Shown in pieces: positions 22,370 to 34,042 of a stretch of 64,000 bases of DNA. A program made the position numbers and the translations under genes. The stretch is taken from positions 18,073,705-18,137,704 of the forward strand of contig OW203769.1 of NCBI GenBank assembly GCA_934045905.1. The letters run 5' to 3'. Position 1 is the stretch's first letter. Each line of letters opens with the position of its first letter. The notes beneath the pieces were generated by a model. That model was not told the origin of the DNA and searched no databases. It worked only from the letters and a program-made list of their open reading frames with translations. Source of the stretch: Leuctra nigra. Its lineage: Eukaryota; Arthropoda; Insecta; Plecoptera; Leuctridae.

Positions 22370-23341
22370 TCTCTTTACTCCAAACACACAAAAAACAAAT
22401 TCTCTGCTGTTTTAGTTTCTCCATGTTTCTCCAACATCACTTCATCTACTGCCACCAACTCCAATTGATGCAAATTAACCCTTTATAGGTTACTGGTACA
22501 ATTTTTGTGCCACCACCAAAAAAAAAAATTGCACTCAAATTTCTTTGGTACCACTAAAGTCCACATTATTGTAAATTTGAATCACCCGGGTTTTTAACAT
22601 ACTGACCTCATACATGACCATTTGTGCCATCTATCGTGGTTTATGTGATACATCGGTACACCGTATGTACCAGTGATGTTTTCAAGCCAGCAAAATTATA
22701 GAAAAAATTTCCATTCCATGTTTTGACATGTGTTTCAAGAAATCTATCAGTTCTTATTTGAAATAGAATGGTAAGTTGACTTTATAAAGGATCATTACAT
22801 TTGTTTTAGCAAGAAATTGTGTTGTAAAACCTGTTGATTAGTAAATATAACCCATTTTCTGAATCTTGGTTTAGAAAAAATCGTCCTCTCGATTGAAATG
22901 TCATTTTTCAATAAATGAAATGAAATTATTTGATATGTAAAATGTACTTCACAACCGTTTTATATTTTCAGTAACATTTTCAAATTCAATATAAAAAATA
23001 ACTCTAGTCCCATTTATAATCGGGAAAGATGTTATTTCAAGTTGAAATGTTGAAAGGGGGCTGGTGCCAGCCCCCTTCACAAAAATCCTACGGTATAATT
23101 CAATTAATACCTCCATACAAACGAATTGCAAATAATTTCGATTTCTATTCAAGAAATATTGCTTTTTCTCAACAATGGAAAACAGAAGATTGTTGCGAAT
23201 TCGGGAAGGTTGACCCAAAGAAGGTACCTTTCATATGCCGCAAATATTTTTTAGATCGGATGAACGGTTTCGGCGCTACGATGTCATAAAAAAGCGGTAA
23301 AATTCACTCCGTTCAAGGCCCCCTGAGATCAATTAACATTG
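22370..23341. other. non-coding stretch
   Basis: No gene. The hexamer-rich inverted block GGGGGCTGGTGCCAGCCCCC at ~23055-23074 is a perfect 20-bp palindrome. Confidence 0.5.
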
Positions 23342-23399
23342 TTGAGCGAGCGAAGCGAGCGTCTCCTTTTGGCTCTTTTGGCACGGACTTCTGTTTTTT

Positions 23400-23431
<32 letters not shown>

Positions 23432-24168
23432 TTTGTCTGTTAATAGACGATACACAGGTCGCACCGTTTCACCTATCGATCTGAAATTTTGCACACATGT
23501 AAAACCAACCTTCTCTGTTTGCAGGCCCCAATTTTTTTTTAAATCCATTCATTGGGTAAAATTTAAATAAATATCTCCCGATAGGCTGAAAAATGAAAAC
23601 GGTCTTCGATAATTCTGATCAAACTCATATTTTGGCTATACAGGTCAGAGTTTTTCTTTGATCGAGCTGAAATTTTGCACACATGTAAAGCCAGCCTTCT
23701 TTGTTTGAAGACCACAATTTTTTTGAAATCCATTCATTGGTTAAAATTTAAATAAATATCTCCTAATAGGCTGAAAAATGAAAACGGTCTTCGATAATTC
23801 AGATCAAACTCATATTTTGCATGATTATTAAGACCAACATTGTCTCTTATTTTACAAAATTTCATCCCAATCAGCTAAGAACGTATGAACTTATTAACAT
23901 TTTTCATATCTGTCAGTAATGAAGTATCAAAATGAATGTTTTCCAGTGCCAGTTGAGTTGCATCTGATTTGCTATATTTACCAGGATGCTTAGATGTTAT
24001 TTTCAAGTTTCAATGAAAAGCATAATAATATGTTGTGTTGATTGAGTGATCATATTTCAATTCAATATGGATGTATATGTTTTCTGTGCTTGTGTACGCA
24101 TTTCCGGTTCGAGAATTTGCACGTCCCCGTGCTCGCTCACCAACGCGTTACACTGAGCGTTTTCCCAG
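23342..24168 (+). mobile_element. H2 Helitron-like element
   Basis: Begins TTGAGCGAGCGAAGCGAGCG and ends with stem CGCTCA/TGAGCG, TTTTCCCAG and T. The terminal CTAG is CCAG here. A T-run lies at ~23396-23434. Inside, a ~190-bp segment from ATCTGAAATTTTGCACACAT to GTCTTCGATAATTC occurs twice in tandem. Non-coding. Confidence 0.65.
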
Positions 24169-24641
24169 TGTAGTCCCTATCCCGCTCCGAAAAACGGCAC
24201 TTATAATCGGCTCTTACTTATAAAGTATTGGTGATAGAAAAAAATGTTAAATTACAAAGTTATTGCATGTTTAGAGTACTATAACTTTTGTTTGAGACAT
24301 TTTTTCGTCCAATGACCGATTTAAAGGGTATATAAATTCTTAATGTTTCAATTTTTTTCCAAGATAGCGGCCAATATTTTTTAAAATAGATTTTTTTCAC
24401 AATAGGGCATTTAGTTTTGATCTTAAATAAAAAAAATTAATCCTCTATGTCTTTTCGTGTAGGGTACAGGAATGAATAACTTTAGCCCCCAGCCCCCAGC
24501 CCCCGCCAGGGGTCTGGGGATGGCAACAACATTTTTTAGGTTTTGGACCTATATATGAATTTAGTGAGATAGGTGGCACCTTCCCTTCACGACGATCCTA
24601 CGGGAGCTTTAAATCGACCTTTTGGTCCCCTACTATACAGC
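24169..24641. other. non-coding stretch
   Basis: No gene recognised. A short CAGCCCC repeat lies at ~24489-24502. Confidence 0.4.
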
Positions 24642-24815
24642 AGGGTGACAGTTGAACGAAACTATTCGTGATCAGCTGGCACGTCATATCATGGTCATAT
24701 CATCAACTCTGATTTGGATGTTGGAGGGAAGGATATAGCAGCAGGGGAAGGAAGGATGTGATGAAAGGAATAATAATTATTAAATCGCTTACGTGTAGTA
24801 TCTTTATTTTTGCTT
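24642..24815 (+). repeat. direct repeat, first copy
   Basis: About 175 bp (GGTGACAGTTGA, CTATTCGTGATCAGCTG, GTTGGAGGGAAGGATA, TTAAATCGCTTACGTGTAGT) is repeated with about 93% identity at 25372-25555. The two copies flank a 556-bp non-coding spacer. Confidence 0.75.
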
Positions 24816-25371
24816 TGCATAGTAGTAGAATTTGTACGCGCATGATGGTGCGATGAAGAAGGCTGTGTGAATGACAAACAGCCCGCTAATCTCCCAAACT
24901 TGCTTTTTCCCACAAAATGCGGAGGAATTGGCACCACTAATTCCTCTAAGTTATCAGCACTGACGGCTTTTCTTCCACAGGATAGAGTGATGGCGAATAA
25001 CGTTATTTTAGATAAAACTAAGTATTACAGTCTTCATTTAATGTGTAGGACTAGGAAGACGAATTGACCTTTCTTGGGACTTGAATACAAATAAAATTAC
25101 TGCACAGAGGTCCCTGACGCATATCTGCATCGGGAATGAAGAAAAAATCATACGTAGGTAACGCACAGTTTCGTGATGGGAAATGAGTAGAGTATTTTTG
25201 ATGATAATAATATTATTTCCTAAGCTGACAATGAACAATCTGATCTCATCTAGTATTGCCTAATACAGAGCGTCATAAAGGCGTCGGGACGCTTGTCTGC
25301 ATGGGGAAACTTTGTAAAAAGGTAAACATAATAATTCGTGAGGATTCAGCTCAAAATCCCTTTTAAGATTA

Positions 25372-25555
25372 CAGCAGAGGGTGACAGTTGACCGAAACTA
25401 TTCGTGATCAGCTGACACGTCATATCGTGGTCATATCATCAACTCAGACTTGAATGTTGGAGGGAAGGATAATAGCAGCATGGGAAGGAAGGATGTGATG
25501 AAAGGAATAATAATTATTAAATCGCTTACGTGTAGTATCTTTATTCTTGTATTGA
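25372..25555 (+). repeat. direct repeat, second copy
   Basis: Same orientation as the 24642-24815 copy. It lies just 3' of the basic protein gene on the opposite strand. No inverted termini are seen, so a segmental duplication or solo-LTR-like pair is possible but unproven. Confidence 0.7.
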
Positions 25556-25707
25556 ATGCATCATATATTGAGTGTATTGAATGCCACATAAATGTGGCAC
25601 AACATTATGGCAGTATGGCACAACAGTTAAACGGTAGGTACTCATGAATTTAAATCAGCCTTTCTGATGATTTTTTTGCATAACCAGAAGATATGGCGCC
25701 ATTTTTA

Positions 25708-26067
25708 TTACTTCTTTTTACCCTTCTTGCCTGCGTCACCGCCGGCGCCGCCGCTGCTACCTTTCACCGATCCAATCGGTAGCGATCTCCTTCTTGCCAC
25801 AGAATCCCTGCTGTCTGCACTGCTCCTGCTGCTGCTTGACCTCCTTCTCTTCTTCTGGCCCTTGGGCTTCCTGTTTTTACTTCGACTTCGCTTCTTCACA
25901 ACCTTCCTGCTGTCTGCACTGCTCCTGCTGCTCCTGCTGCTGCTTGACCTCCTCCTCCTTTTCGCCTGACCCTTCGCCTTCCTGCTCTTGCTCTCTCTCC
26001 TGCAGCTGACACTTCCATTCCTCTTCCTGTCACCTTTCTTAACACACCCCCTCTTTTTGGGTGCCAT
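25708..26067 (-). CDS. small Ser/Arg/Lys-rich basic protein, possibly protamine-like
   Basis: An intronless ORF of 119 aa from MAPKKRG to GKKGKKK. An in-frame ATG 16 codons upstream (26115) is less likely because the N-terminus MAPKKRG fits a small chromatin protein. The composition is dominated by R, K and S. The block RRRSSSSRSS ... ADSR occurs twice (about residues 33-52 and 70-85). The tail is Gly/Lys-rich. Such composition is known for sperm nuclear basic proteins (protamine-like), H1-like proteins and some SR-type RNA-binding proteins. No RRM or globular H1 domain is seen, so the first is favoured by inference only. The stop codon overlaps an AATAAA signal (minus strand, 25709-25704), giving an extremely short 3' end. 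The ORF could still be a chance reading of a simple repeat. Confidence 0.45.
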   Translation of the reverse strand: MAPKKRGCVKKGDRKRNGSVSCRRESKSRKAKGQAKRRRRSSSSRSSRSSADSRKVVKKRSRSKNRKPKGQKKRRRSSSSRSSADSRDSVARRRSLPIGSVKGSSGGAGGDAGKKGKKK

Positions 26068-26359
26068 CCTTACTGTAAGTAATTTTGATAAGGTGTACGA
26101 GAATTTTGAGATCAAGAATTTGATGTTGTTTATATTGTCATGGAGATAAACAATCAGTTGGTTCTATAGGCATCCTGCGTGAGAAAAGGTTGCCATAGTA
26201 ACCTATACAAAAGTATAGGGAAAAACAAATCTGACAGCGGCAATCCAAATCTCATATTTTGAGTGATTACTTGTGAAAGAAAGATATTTAAGTAAGTACA
26301 AGCTAATAATAATACGCAATATTTATCTTTACACATGTTCAAGTTAAATATTCATCTGA

Positions 26360-27503
26360 TTGAGCGAGCGAAGCGAGCGACTCCATTTGGCTCTTTTAGC
26401 ACGGACCTCTGTTTTTTTTTTGTTTTTTTTTTGTTTTTGTTTTTGTATGCTAAAGGAAGCAATAGAAGTCGCACCGTTTCACCGATCGACCTGAAATTTT
26501 GCACACATGTAAAGACAACCTTCTCTGTTTGCAGACCCAATTTTTTTTTGAAATCCATCCATTGGTTCATTGTTAAAATAAGTATCTCCTGATAGCCTAA
26601 AAAATGAAAATGGTCTTCGAGAAATGTGATCAAACTCATATTTAGCATGGTCAGTAAGACCAACAATGTCACTTATTTTACCAATTTTCAGCCGAATCTG
26701 TCAAGAAAGTATGCACTTATTGACATTTTTAATAGCTGTCAGAAATGAAACATTGAAAATGAATGTCTTTCCAATGCAACTGAATCTGATTTGCTTTAGG
26801 TACAAGAGTGTTTTGATGGTATGTACACTTTTTTAGTGAAAAGCAGATATTTTTATGTGTATTGAGTTGATCAAATTTGAATAATTCAATTTGGATCATA
26901 GTTTCCAACAAATCATATCGAGTTTTTAAGGACCTTGATTGTCTTTTCGTCAATTCGTAGTTCTGATGGCCGTGCCTCCCGTGTTTCTACTTGGCTGATT
27001 TTGCATCCAGGAGGGATTAGAAACATAAGCTCACATTTCAATAATATCATTGAGTGGCGTTTGTTCTCTTCTAGCGTTCACACGTCATTCCAAATCTCTC
27101 CTGCATTGTGCTTCTTTTCGTTGATAATTTTGGCAATTTGGTGTACTTTGTGAAGGTATTAGTAAAATTGAATCGCTTTTAAAGCATAGATATTAGGTAT
27201 CTACAGTTTTTGTCCAGGGGATTGATTATTTCAAATTATTTTCTTCTTGGAAACGTTGGATTTATTCCGTTTCTGAGCTTCTGTCTAGCCTGACATTTCC
27301 TTGAAGGTTAGGTATATCTCGGATTACACATTAATGGTGGTCATACAATGACACATTGTTTTATATTGATTCAGTGGATCGTAGTTTGCTTTCAGTTTGA
27401 CTTAAAATAATGTTTTCTGTGTGTTAACGAACGCATATTCGGTTAATGTTTGCGCACGTGTCGTGCTCGCTCATTCAACGCGTTACACAGAGCGTTTTCC
27501 TAG
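26360..27503 (+). mobile_element. H2 Helitron-like element, complete-looking copy
   Basis: Starts TTGAGCGAGCGAAGCGAGCG and ends ACGCGTTACACAGAGCGTTT then TCCTAG, followed by T. The 5' third is similar to the copy at 23342. The middle diverges. No transposase or helicase is encoded, so it is non-autonomous. Confidence 0.65.
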
Positions 27504-27768
27504 TAAATATGATTTATTGCTATTATTTAGAGCTTTGACACATTTCCCCTACCATAGCAGCCTCCATTTTTCTACCACTGTGACGTCACGAGCAGGATTC
27601 CTATAATATAACACTTTTGATCTTCGCTCTTGTTGGCTACTACATACTTGTAGTGCCTGAATTTTCAGATACCGTACACATAATGTTTGTACATAACTCT
27701 GTCATGACATTTGGAAATTATAAAAATTGTAAAACATTGACACAAATTTAGACTATAGGAGTCAAGAG

Positions 27769-30444
27769 TTAGGAAGTAACATCAGCCAGTCTGCTGATTA
27801 GTGGATTTCCATGGTCTCCGAGTGCTGCGTAGAACGACTCTCTCTGATTTTCCATGACTTCGTGGAGATAGGCAAATCCTATATCTTGGTGTATGCTCTT
27901 CGTCCGGGTGAACATCGGAGTGCGCAGGGCGATCTTGAGGGCCCTGTTCTGCACCCTCTGCAGCATTGTTCTCGCTCCCGCTGAAGTCCTCTCGTACCAC
28001 ACTGGTGAGGCGTACGTCAGTGTGGGCACGATGACGCTCTGGATAAGAAGCAGCTTGCTGGTGAGCGGCATGGATTTGCTTTTGAGCAGTGGGAACAGCG
28101 CCGCCGTCTTCCCGTTGGCCTTGCTGGCAATCTTCTCAGCGTGGGCCTTCCAGGAGAGCTTGGCATCCAGGGTGACACCCAGGTAAACATTGCTGGGAGA
28201 CCAGGAGACATCTGTACCAGAGATGTTTATGGTAGGGGGTTGAAATTTCCGTCGCTTGGTGAAGAGTGTTGCCTCTGTCTTAGATGAATTTAGGGCTATA
28301 CGGTTCTCTGTATACCAGTGGCTGAGTACGTCTAATGCTTTTTGCAGAGGCGGGCCAAGTTGATTAGATGCCATAGATTGGCAGATGACTGCGGCATCGT
28401 CAGCATAGAAAGCTACTTCGGTGTCCGGAATGTTAGTTGGGATGTCATTGGTGAAGATGTTGAAGAGGATGGGGCTAATGATAGATCCCTGAGGAACTCC
28501 AGCCAGAATAGGCCTCGCTGAAGAACAGGCACCGTTGATGTGTACGGTGAAGGATCTTTGATTTAAATAGGAGTGGATGATATTGATTAAGTAGTTGGGG
28601 AATTGATATTTAATTAGTTTTTGTAGTAGGCCTTCATGTTAAACTCTATCAAATGCTTTAGCAACGTCCAGGAAAACTATACCAGTTCCTTTCAGCTTTT
28701 TAAATCCATCGTTTATCTTGTCAACCACACGTAGAAGCTGATGTGTTGTTGAATGCTTCTGTCGAAAGCCAAACTGCTCATTGATCAGCAGCTTTGTAGC
28801 GTTTGCGTGGCCTCTAATTCGAGCATGAAGGACCTTTTCAAAAAGCTTCGATAGTGATGAGAGGAGACTAATCGGCCGGTAATTTGCAGGGTCACGAAGA
28901 TTCTTTCCCGCTTTCGGGAACACAATGACTTTGGCTACTTTCCATTGGGTGGGGAAGTGTTGAAGACGGAGACTGGCATTAAATATTTCAAGGATACGTT
29001 CACCGGCAGGTATAGGAAGTTCTTTAAGAATCGTGTTTGTGATCTCGTCAATACCAGGTGCCTTGCCATTTGCAAGTTCATTTAGATATATAATTACTTC
29101 GTCCATAGAGCAGAGAACGACTTCATCATCTTCAGCCTGCGCCTTGTGTATAGCAAGATGGGTTCTTACTTCAGCCTCGATATGTGCTGATGAATTAGTC
29201 GGCGGGTTTGGGGAAAACTGATTTTGAAGCGAATCTGCTAGAACTTCTGCCTTATCATGTGGGCTGCATGCAAGGTGTGTACTACCTTGAATGGGTGGAT
29301 TTGGTTGTTTGCTTCTTGTCAGTCGTTTTGCCATGGACCAGAGTGGACGACTCCCTGGTTCTAGTGTGGCTACAGCATCTTCCCACCTCTCTCTCCTGTG
29401 GCGACGAATTAATTCCTTTACAGATCTGTCTAAGAGCTTATATTCTTCATGTAAATCAGGTGTTCTGAGCGCCTGCCATCTCCTACGTGCACGGTTTCGA
29501 GTGGCTATTGACAGTTTAATTCCACGTGGAAGATCAAATATTGTGCACCTTTTTGTATTACAAATGGGAACACTGATCGCTCTTGCTTCCATAATATTTT
29601 CCGTTAATTTATTTACTGCTAAATCTATATCCTGATGCGAATCAAGTGGTCCACTCTCCAACTTATTTGATAAATGCTCTCTGAACTTTTCCCAGTCTGC
29701 TTTTCTGTAATTGAATCGAATGATGGGATCAACGGTCTCGTATGAGTCCCCTACGCTCAAAAGTACAGGATTATGATCTGAAGACAATTCTAAAAGTGTT
29801 TCTAATTCAATGGAATGTCGCAGATTTTTCACCACCGCAATGTCAAGAACATCAGCTCTTCCTGTAGGGATATGAAGATGTGTCGCTTCTTGCGGTCCAG
29901 TCACAGTAAAGTCACTTATACGGGAGAGTGAAAGGAGAGTGCGGCCATTGGCGTTGACAACTCGCGAGTTCCAGGCTGTATGCTTAGCATTAAGGTCGCC
30001 ACCGAGAATAGTCGGGTAATTCGAGTCCATTAATGCTTCTATATCTGCTGTGAGAAGCTTAGTTCGCGGAGGACAATACGTGGCTATAAGCCGTAGTGGA
30101 CCCAGTTTAGTAAAAAGCAGGATAGCGGTAGCCTCTATTGATTTCGTTTCAGGTAAAACAATCTCGTAGTGACTTACTCGATTGTCAATGATGATTGCAG
30201 TCCCTCCTGCTCTCCTGTCTCCTGGACGATCAGTTCTATACACTGAGTGATTGGCAAGCTTAAGCTTGTCCTTAGGGTTAAGATGGGTCTCACAGACAAG
30301 GGCAGCCATTAAATTTCGTGATTCCATCAATAGAAGTAATTCGTCTTTACGAGAACTTATGCTATTAGCATTCCAAATGATTAGATTAATTGAATTAATC
30401 GCTGGCATTGCGATTTTGTACAGACAAAAGAAGAGTTGGCACAA
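27769..30444 (-). pseudogene. Jockey-like ORF2: APE endonuclease and reverse transcriptase, one internal stop
   Basis: An 892-codon frame encoding an apurinic-like endonuclease at the N-terminus (WNANSI near residue 24, CETHL, GGDLNAKHTAWNS, SSDHNPVLLS), then RT (GKAPGIDEI, ANYRPISLLS, EQFGFRQKHST, VFLDVAKAFDRV, AGVPQGSIISP, FYADDAAV at 679-686) and the C-terminal thumb with VYLGVTLD. A single TAA at 28641-28639 replaces the codon after AFDRV, where related elements usually have tryptophan. No frameshift is present. It would be inactive unless the stop is suppressed or is an assembly error. The start may instead be the M at 30408. ORF2 overlaps the end of ORF1 by 50 nt. Confidence 0.85.
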
Positions 30445-31549
30445 AACTTGCCAGAGACGTAATGATGGGGTGAATGTTCATATTAACTATAAAAATTGCA
30501 ATGCCGTTTATAAGGGCTATCCAATCAATAGTTGATTGTTGAGGTACTACCGGTTGTACGAGTTCAGGAAGAGCATTGAGTGGCCTCTCTGCTTCTTCTA
30601 AGGCAGTGGTGTTTGAGGACGAGGGTTGCTCTGGATTTATCTGAGTGTTCAAAACAGAAGCAAAAGTCCGTGGTTGCGCCAATGAGACTCGTGGCACGGG
30701 CGTGGGTTGCGTCTGAGTATTCCCTCGGTTATCATGCTGTGGAGAAGAGCCATCTTGCTGCTGTGGACGTCGGGCTCGAGTAGCATGACGAGTTGCTGCC
30801 TTGATGACATCACATCCTCGGTAGCAAGCGGCATGCTGCTGATTGCAGTTACAGCACTTTGCTGTTTCTGGTGACTCCTTACACTCCTTAACCTGATGCA
30901 CACCTCCACATCGAACACATCGTGGCTGGCGATGACAAAATTTGGCCGTATGACCCACTCTTTGACAATTAAAACATTGTATGACATTAATCTTCTTGCT
31001 CCGTGGGGCCTCGGTGGAGACCACGCAGTAGAGGAGTCTCTTGATTTGGCTGAGGTCCACTGGAGCCTGACCACTCGTACTCGTACGCAACTCAACTAAT
31101 GCCTTATGAGATTTCATATTTTGAATCACTATTGGTGGGATTTTATACTTCTTATCTGGCAAAGTCTCCGCCGTCATCGGGGTCGTGTCCATATCATTTG
31201 CACTTGCAAGCGACTCAAATGAGTTCTGCGTACGCACAAGGTTGATCACTCTCTTGGATGATGGGCCTGAAGCATCTGACCCAGATGATCGTGTGCTGGG
31301 ACGATCGTTACAATTACGACGCCTTTTATTTCCTGTCACCATCGTGAAACCATCGGGAACTATGTTCAAAGACATCTCATTGGTTGCAGACTCAACTTGC
31401 ATTAGCTCCGTGTCCGATTCATCACTAGACGAAAAATCATTTATAGAAGCTCCTATGGGTTGACTAGAAATGTTTATGACATTGTCTACAGCTGAAGGGG
31501 CATCTAGCCGGTTTACTTCATCACTCCAAACTTTATATATTCCACTCAT
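30395..31549 (-). CDS. Jockey-like ORF1 (gag-like nucleic-acid-binding protein)
   Basis: A 384-aa intact ORF. A Ser/Asp-rich N-terminal half with KRRR (75-78) is followed by three retrotransposon-type zinc knuckles: C192-C195-H200-C205, C211-C214-H218-C223, and C232-C235-H239-C242 with further cysteines. A three-knuckle cluster is standard for ORF1 of Jockey, I and R1 clade elements. It acts as the RNA-packaging protein of the retrotransposon particle. The C-terminal tail is Gln/Pro-rich and ends in a hydrophobic stretch. Confidence 0.85.
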   Translation of the reverse strand: MSGIYKVWSDEVNRLDAPSAVDNVINISSQPIGASINDFSSSDESDTELMQVESATNEMSLNIVPDGFTMVTGNKRRRNCNDRPSTRSSGSDASGPSSKRVINLVRTQNSFESLASANDMDTTPMTAETLPDKKYKIPPIVIQNMKSHKALVELRTSTSGQAPVDLSQIKRLLYCVVSTEAPRSKKINVIQCFNCQRVGHTAKFCHRQPRCVRCGGVHQVKECKESPETAKCCNCNQQHAACYRGCDVIKAATRHATRARRPQQQDGSSPQHDNRGNTQTQPTPVPRVSLAQPRTFASVLNTQINPEQPSSSNTTALEEAERPLNALPELVQPVVPQQSTIDWIALINGIAIFIVNMNIHPIITSLASFVPTLLLSVQNRNASD

Positions 31550-31887
31550 TGCTCACATTACTTCAAGTCCAAATGAGCTACAAGCGTCTCTTGGTAGGTT
31601 TCGTAGACCTAGTATATAAAACTATTTTCTAATACTTTAAACAGATTCTGACGCGGAAAAATGGTTTGAATGGCTCCCAAAATATCTAATATCACCATTC
31701 AACACAACAAACATGCAAAACTAGCGATTAATCCACAAATATAAGCGAAAATACTGAGAATAATTCACAGAACTAACTTTCATTTATGAAGAAACAAATG
31801 AAGTCAATATAACACTTTTGAAATCACCACCGTTTCCAACCGGCCGTGGTCTCATTATACCTCCATGGTAACATATTTAGTGCAGAA

Positions 31888-32078
31888 TCTAGTAGAACGG
31901 TTGCTCCACGCCAGCCATGTCGTACGGCGCACACACTCATTGAAATAGTCTGGAGCAACCCAAGGTGTTTAAATAAGTTAAAGTTGGTTGTTACTTATGT
32001 AACCACTTTGGGAGCAACCCGCACTTTTACTATAAGGATCAAAGTGGCAATTTCAATGAGCTTCAAGTTGCCCCCCCC
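31888..32078 (+). mobile_element. H1 5' fragment, diverged
   Basis: Starts TCTAGTAGAACGGTTGCTCC after an A, then CACGCCAGCCATGTCGTACG. The part CACTTTTACTATAAGGATCA follows after a ~60-bp interruption that repeats GGTTGTTACTTATGTAACC-like palindromic sequence. It ends in a C run. The 3' part is missing. Confidence 0.65.
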
Positions 32079-33629
32079 CCCTTCCCCATGAATGGTCTGT
32101 TCTTCGCTCTGCAATGGCTACACTTGAAGTCTTCGACCGACAAAAAGTGGAAATGGTGTATAAACTTTCCACACTCGGCGTGTAATTCCAGTGTCGCTAG
32201 TGTAGAGCGAACGAACAGATCTTTGATCACCTATGAAATCATATTAATTTAAATTTGCCACCCAGTCCCTACCAACTCGCATTCTCTTGAAAGTGTCAAA
32301 CACTTTGACCCAGTCAAGTCTTCTGAGAAAATAACAGAATTCTGTCCTTCTCTGGTTTTTTCTGATATTTCACAGTTTGATCTCCAGAAAGAACTAATCT
32401 ATGGGAACAATTTGTCTTTCTAGTGATGATATTCTATCCAGGAGGGACTTCTTGTTTACTCAGAAGTCTTTGTTAAACTTAAGCTTTGTTCAAATTATTC
32501 ACAGCTACGCTATGACTTAGCTAATTTCGGTATTCTAATTTTTAATTTTTAAAGTAGGTACCTATAACATATTTTAACTTTGCTCTTCAAATTTTTATAT
32601 TTTCAAGTGTAATAGTTTGCCCAGTTTTATAAAATCACTGTATAACTTTACAAGTGTACTTATAAACATTTTAAAGTGTTGTGATTATTTAAACAATATC
32701 AATAATCATCAATAAACCAACTGACAAGTCAACTAACTTCTGGCTTGAGCGATATCCCCCTCTCCCCTACCACCGTCTTGTAGCGCGCGCACGCGTACCA
32801 ACTCAAAGTAGCGCCGGCGCTAGCACGGCTCCCGAAGAAGATGTTCTGGCGCCCTGTTCTGGCATTTTATGTACTTATCAGTAAAGATACATTTAAAATG
32901 CGTGTTTATTAAATGAAAGAATACATTTTAAGAAAGAAAATATTAAACATGAATCGACTAAAATCTTAATCGCATTAATTTATTTGTCTACAGCTTGTTT
33001 GATTTATCTATGTCCGAGAAACTAGGAAATGTGATGTATTATTTGAATGTAATCTTAAAAAATATATTTTTGGATTTTTTCGAATTACTTGATTTTTTAT
33101 TACTTTTATATTGTTGGTATGCCATTTTCAACAAAAAAAAATGACCTGTTATGTTTCCGATCAAACCGCCAATGTCATAAAGAAAGCTTGACCCACCTAT
33201 TACGTCACATGGAAGAGTCAGTCACGTGCTCCCCCCCTCCCCTCTCCCCCTCCCCCTGCCCATTCCAAGGTATTTCACTAACTATTTACCTCTTCAAGTT
33301 AATTATAGGCAGAGTTAAGGTTGTTAAGAAGAAGCCTTCCAAAGTAACGCGAAAAAATTATGAAACGTCTTAAAGACGAAACTTCCTAAGGTTTCTATCT
33401 TAAGATCTTAAGATTAAGTTCAGTTCTAGAGAAGAAAATAGAATATTAATGATATTCATTATCATCAGCTTGACGGGGAAGTACCGTAAAACTGCAGAAG
33501 CAAGCTCTTCGACCTCCATGGTTTTAAAACCCTCGGAAATTGGGGTTAATCAGCTCCGATAACTCCATGTTGGTACCAGACAAATGATGGGAGGGTCACC
33601 AATTACTATAGGTCAAGACGTCGTAGTTC
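32079..33629. other. non-coding stretch
   Basis: No gene or clear transposon is recognised. Pyrimidine-rich CCCCTCCCC runs lie at ~33232-33258. Confidence 0.4.
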
Positions 33630-33840
33630 TTGGCAGAGTAGTTGGGGCAGTAATGCACTCTGGAGGTCACGGGTTCGATTCCCGCGGACGTCCTTCCTGA
33701 CTGAGGTTTTGTCGTGGTTACCTCAGTCGCGAGAGAATGCTGGGAAGGTTCTCTACTGATAAGCAACGTCGACCGGCTCCTTCCCACCTTCCATCCTTAC
33801 CCATCCTTCATCGTCATCGTCATTATAATCATTCATAAAA
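33630..33840 (+). mobile_element. tRNA-derived SINE, diverged copy
   Basis: A tRNA-like head contains B box GGTTCGATTCC (33672-33682), followed by CGTCCTTCCTGACTGAGGTT and GAGAATGCTGGGAAGG, and it ends in a TCATCGTCATCGTCATTATA-type tail. It is the most diverged copy of the family in this window, hence probably an old insertion or a subfamily. Confidence 0.7.
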
Positions 33841-34042
33841 TACAATGTATATGTCGCCAGTAACGCAGGAATTAGCCAGACCAAAGATCCAAGAATTCGC
33901 GATTACAAATCAATTATCTTTTATTTGTCGTTTACATGGGAGGCCATGCTGTCGCTGGGGGCTACATTCATGTCCAATTCTTATTTGTATTTAAAGCAAG
34001 CTGTTCATCCCTTATCAGGGCCTAATTTGGTAGTGTTATCAG

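Larger units (their letters stand above)
27621..31805 (-). mobile_element. Jockey-like non-LTR retrotransposon, nearly intact
   Basis: 4185 bp flanked by an exact 16-bp target-site duplication, AATATAACACTTTTGA, at 27605-27620 and 31806-31821. Two overlapping ORFs encode a zinc-knuckle gag (ORF1) and APE endonuclease plus RT (ORF2). The 5' UTR is about 256 bp and the 3' UTR about 148 bp. No poly(A) run is present at the 3' end next to the duplication, which is unusual for the Jockey clade. Confidence 0.85.

Noticed and set aside
33672..33682. A functional tRNA gene at the GGTTCGATTCC B boxes
   Set aside because: The heads do not form a full cloverleaf with a 7-bp acceptor stem and are followed by the SINE body; the same unit recurs at five or more sites.
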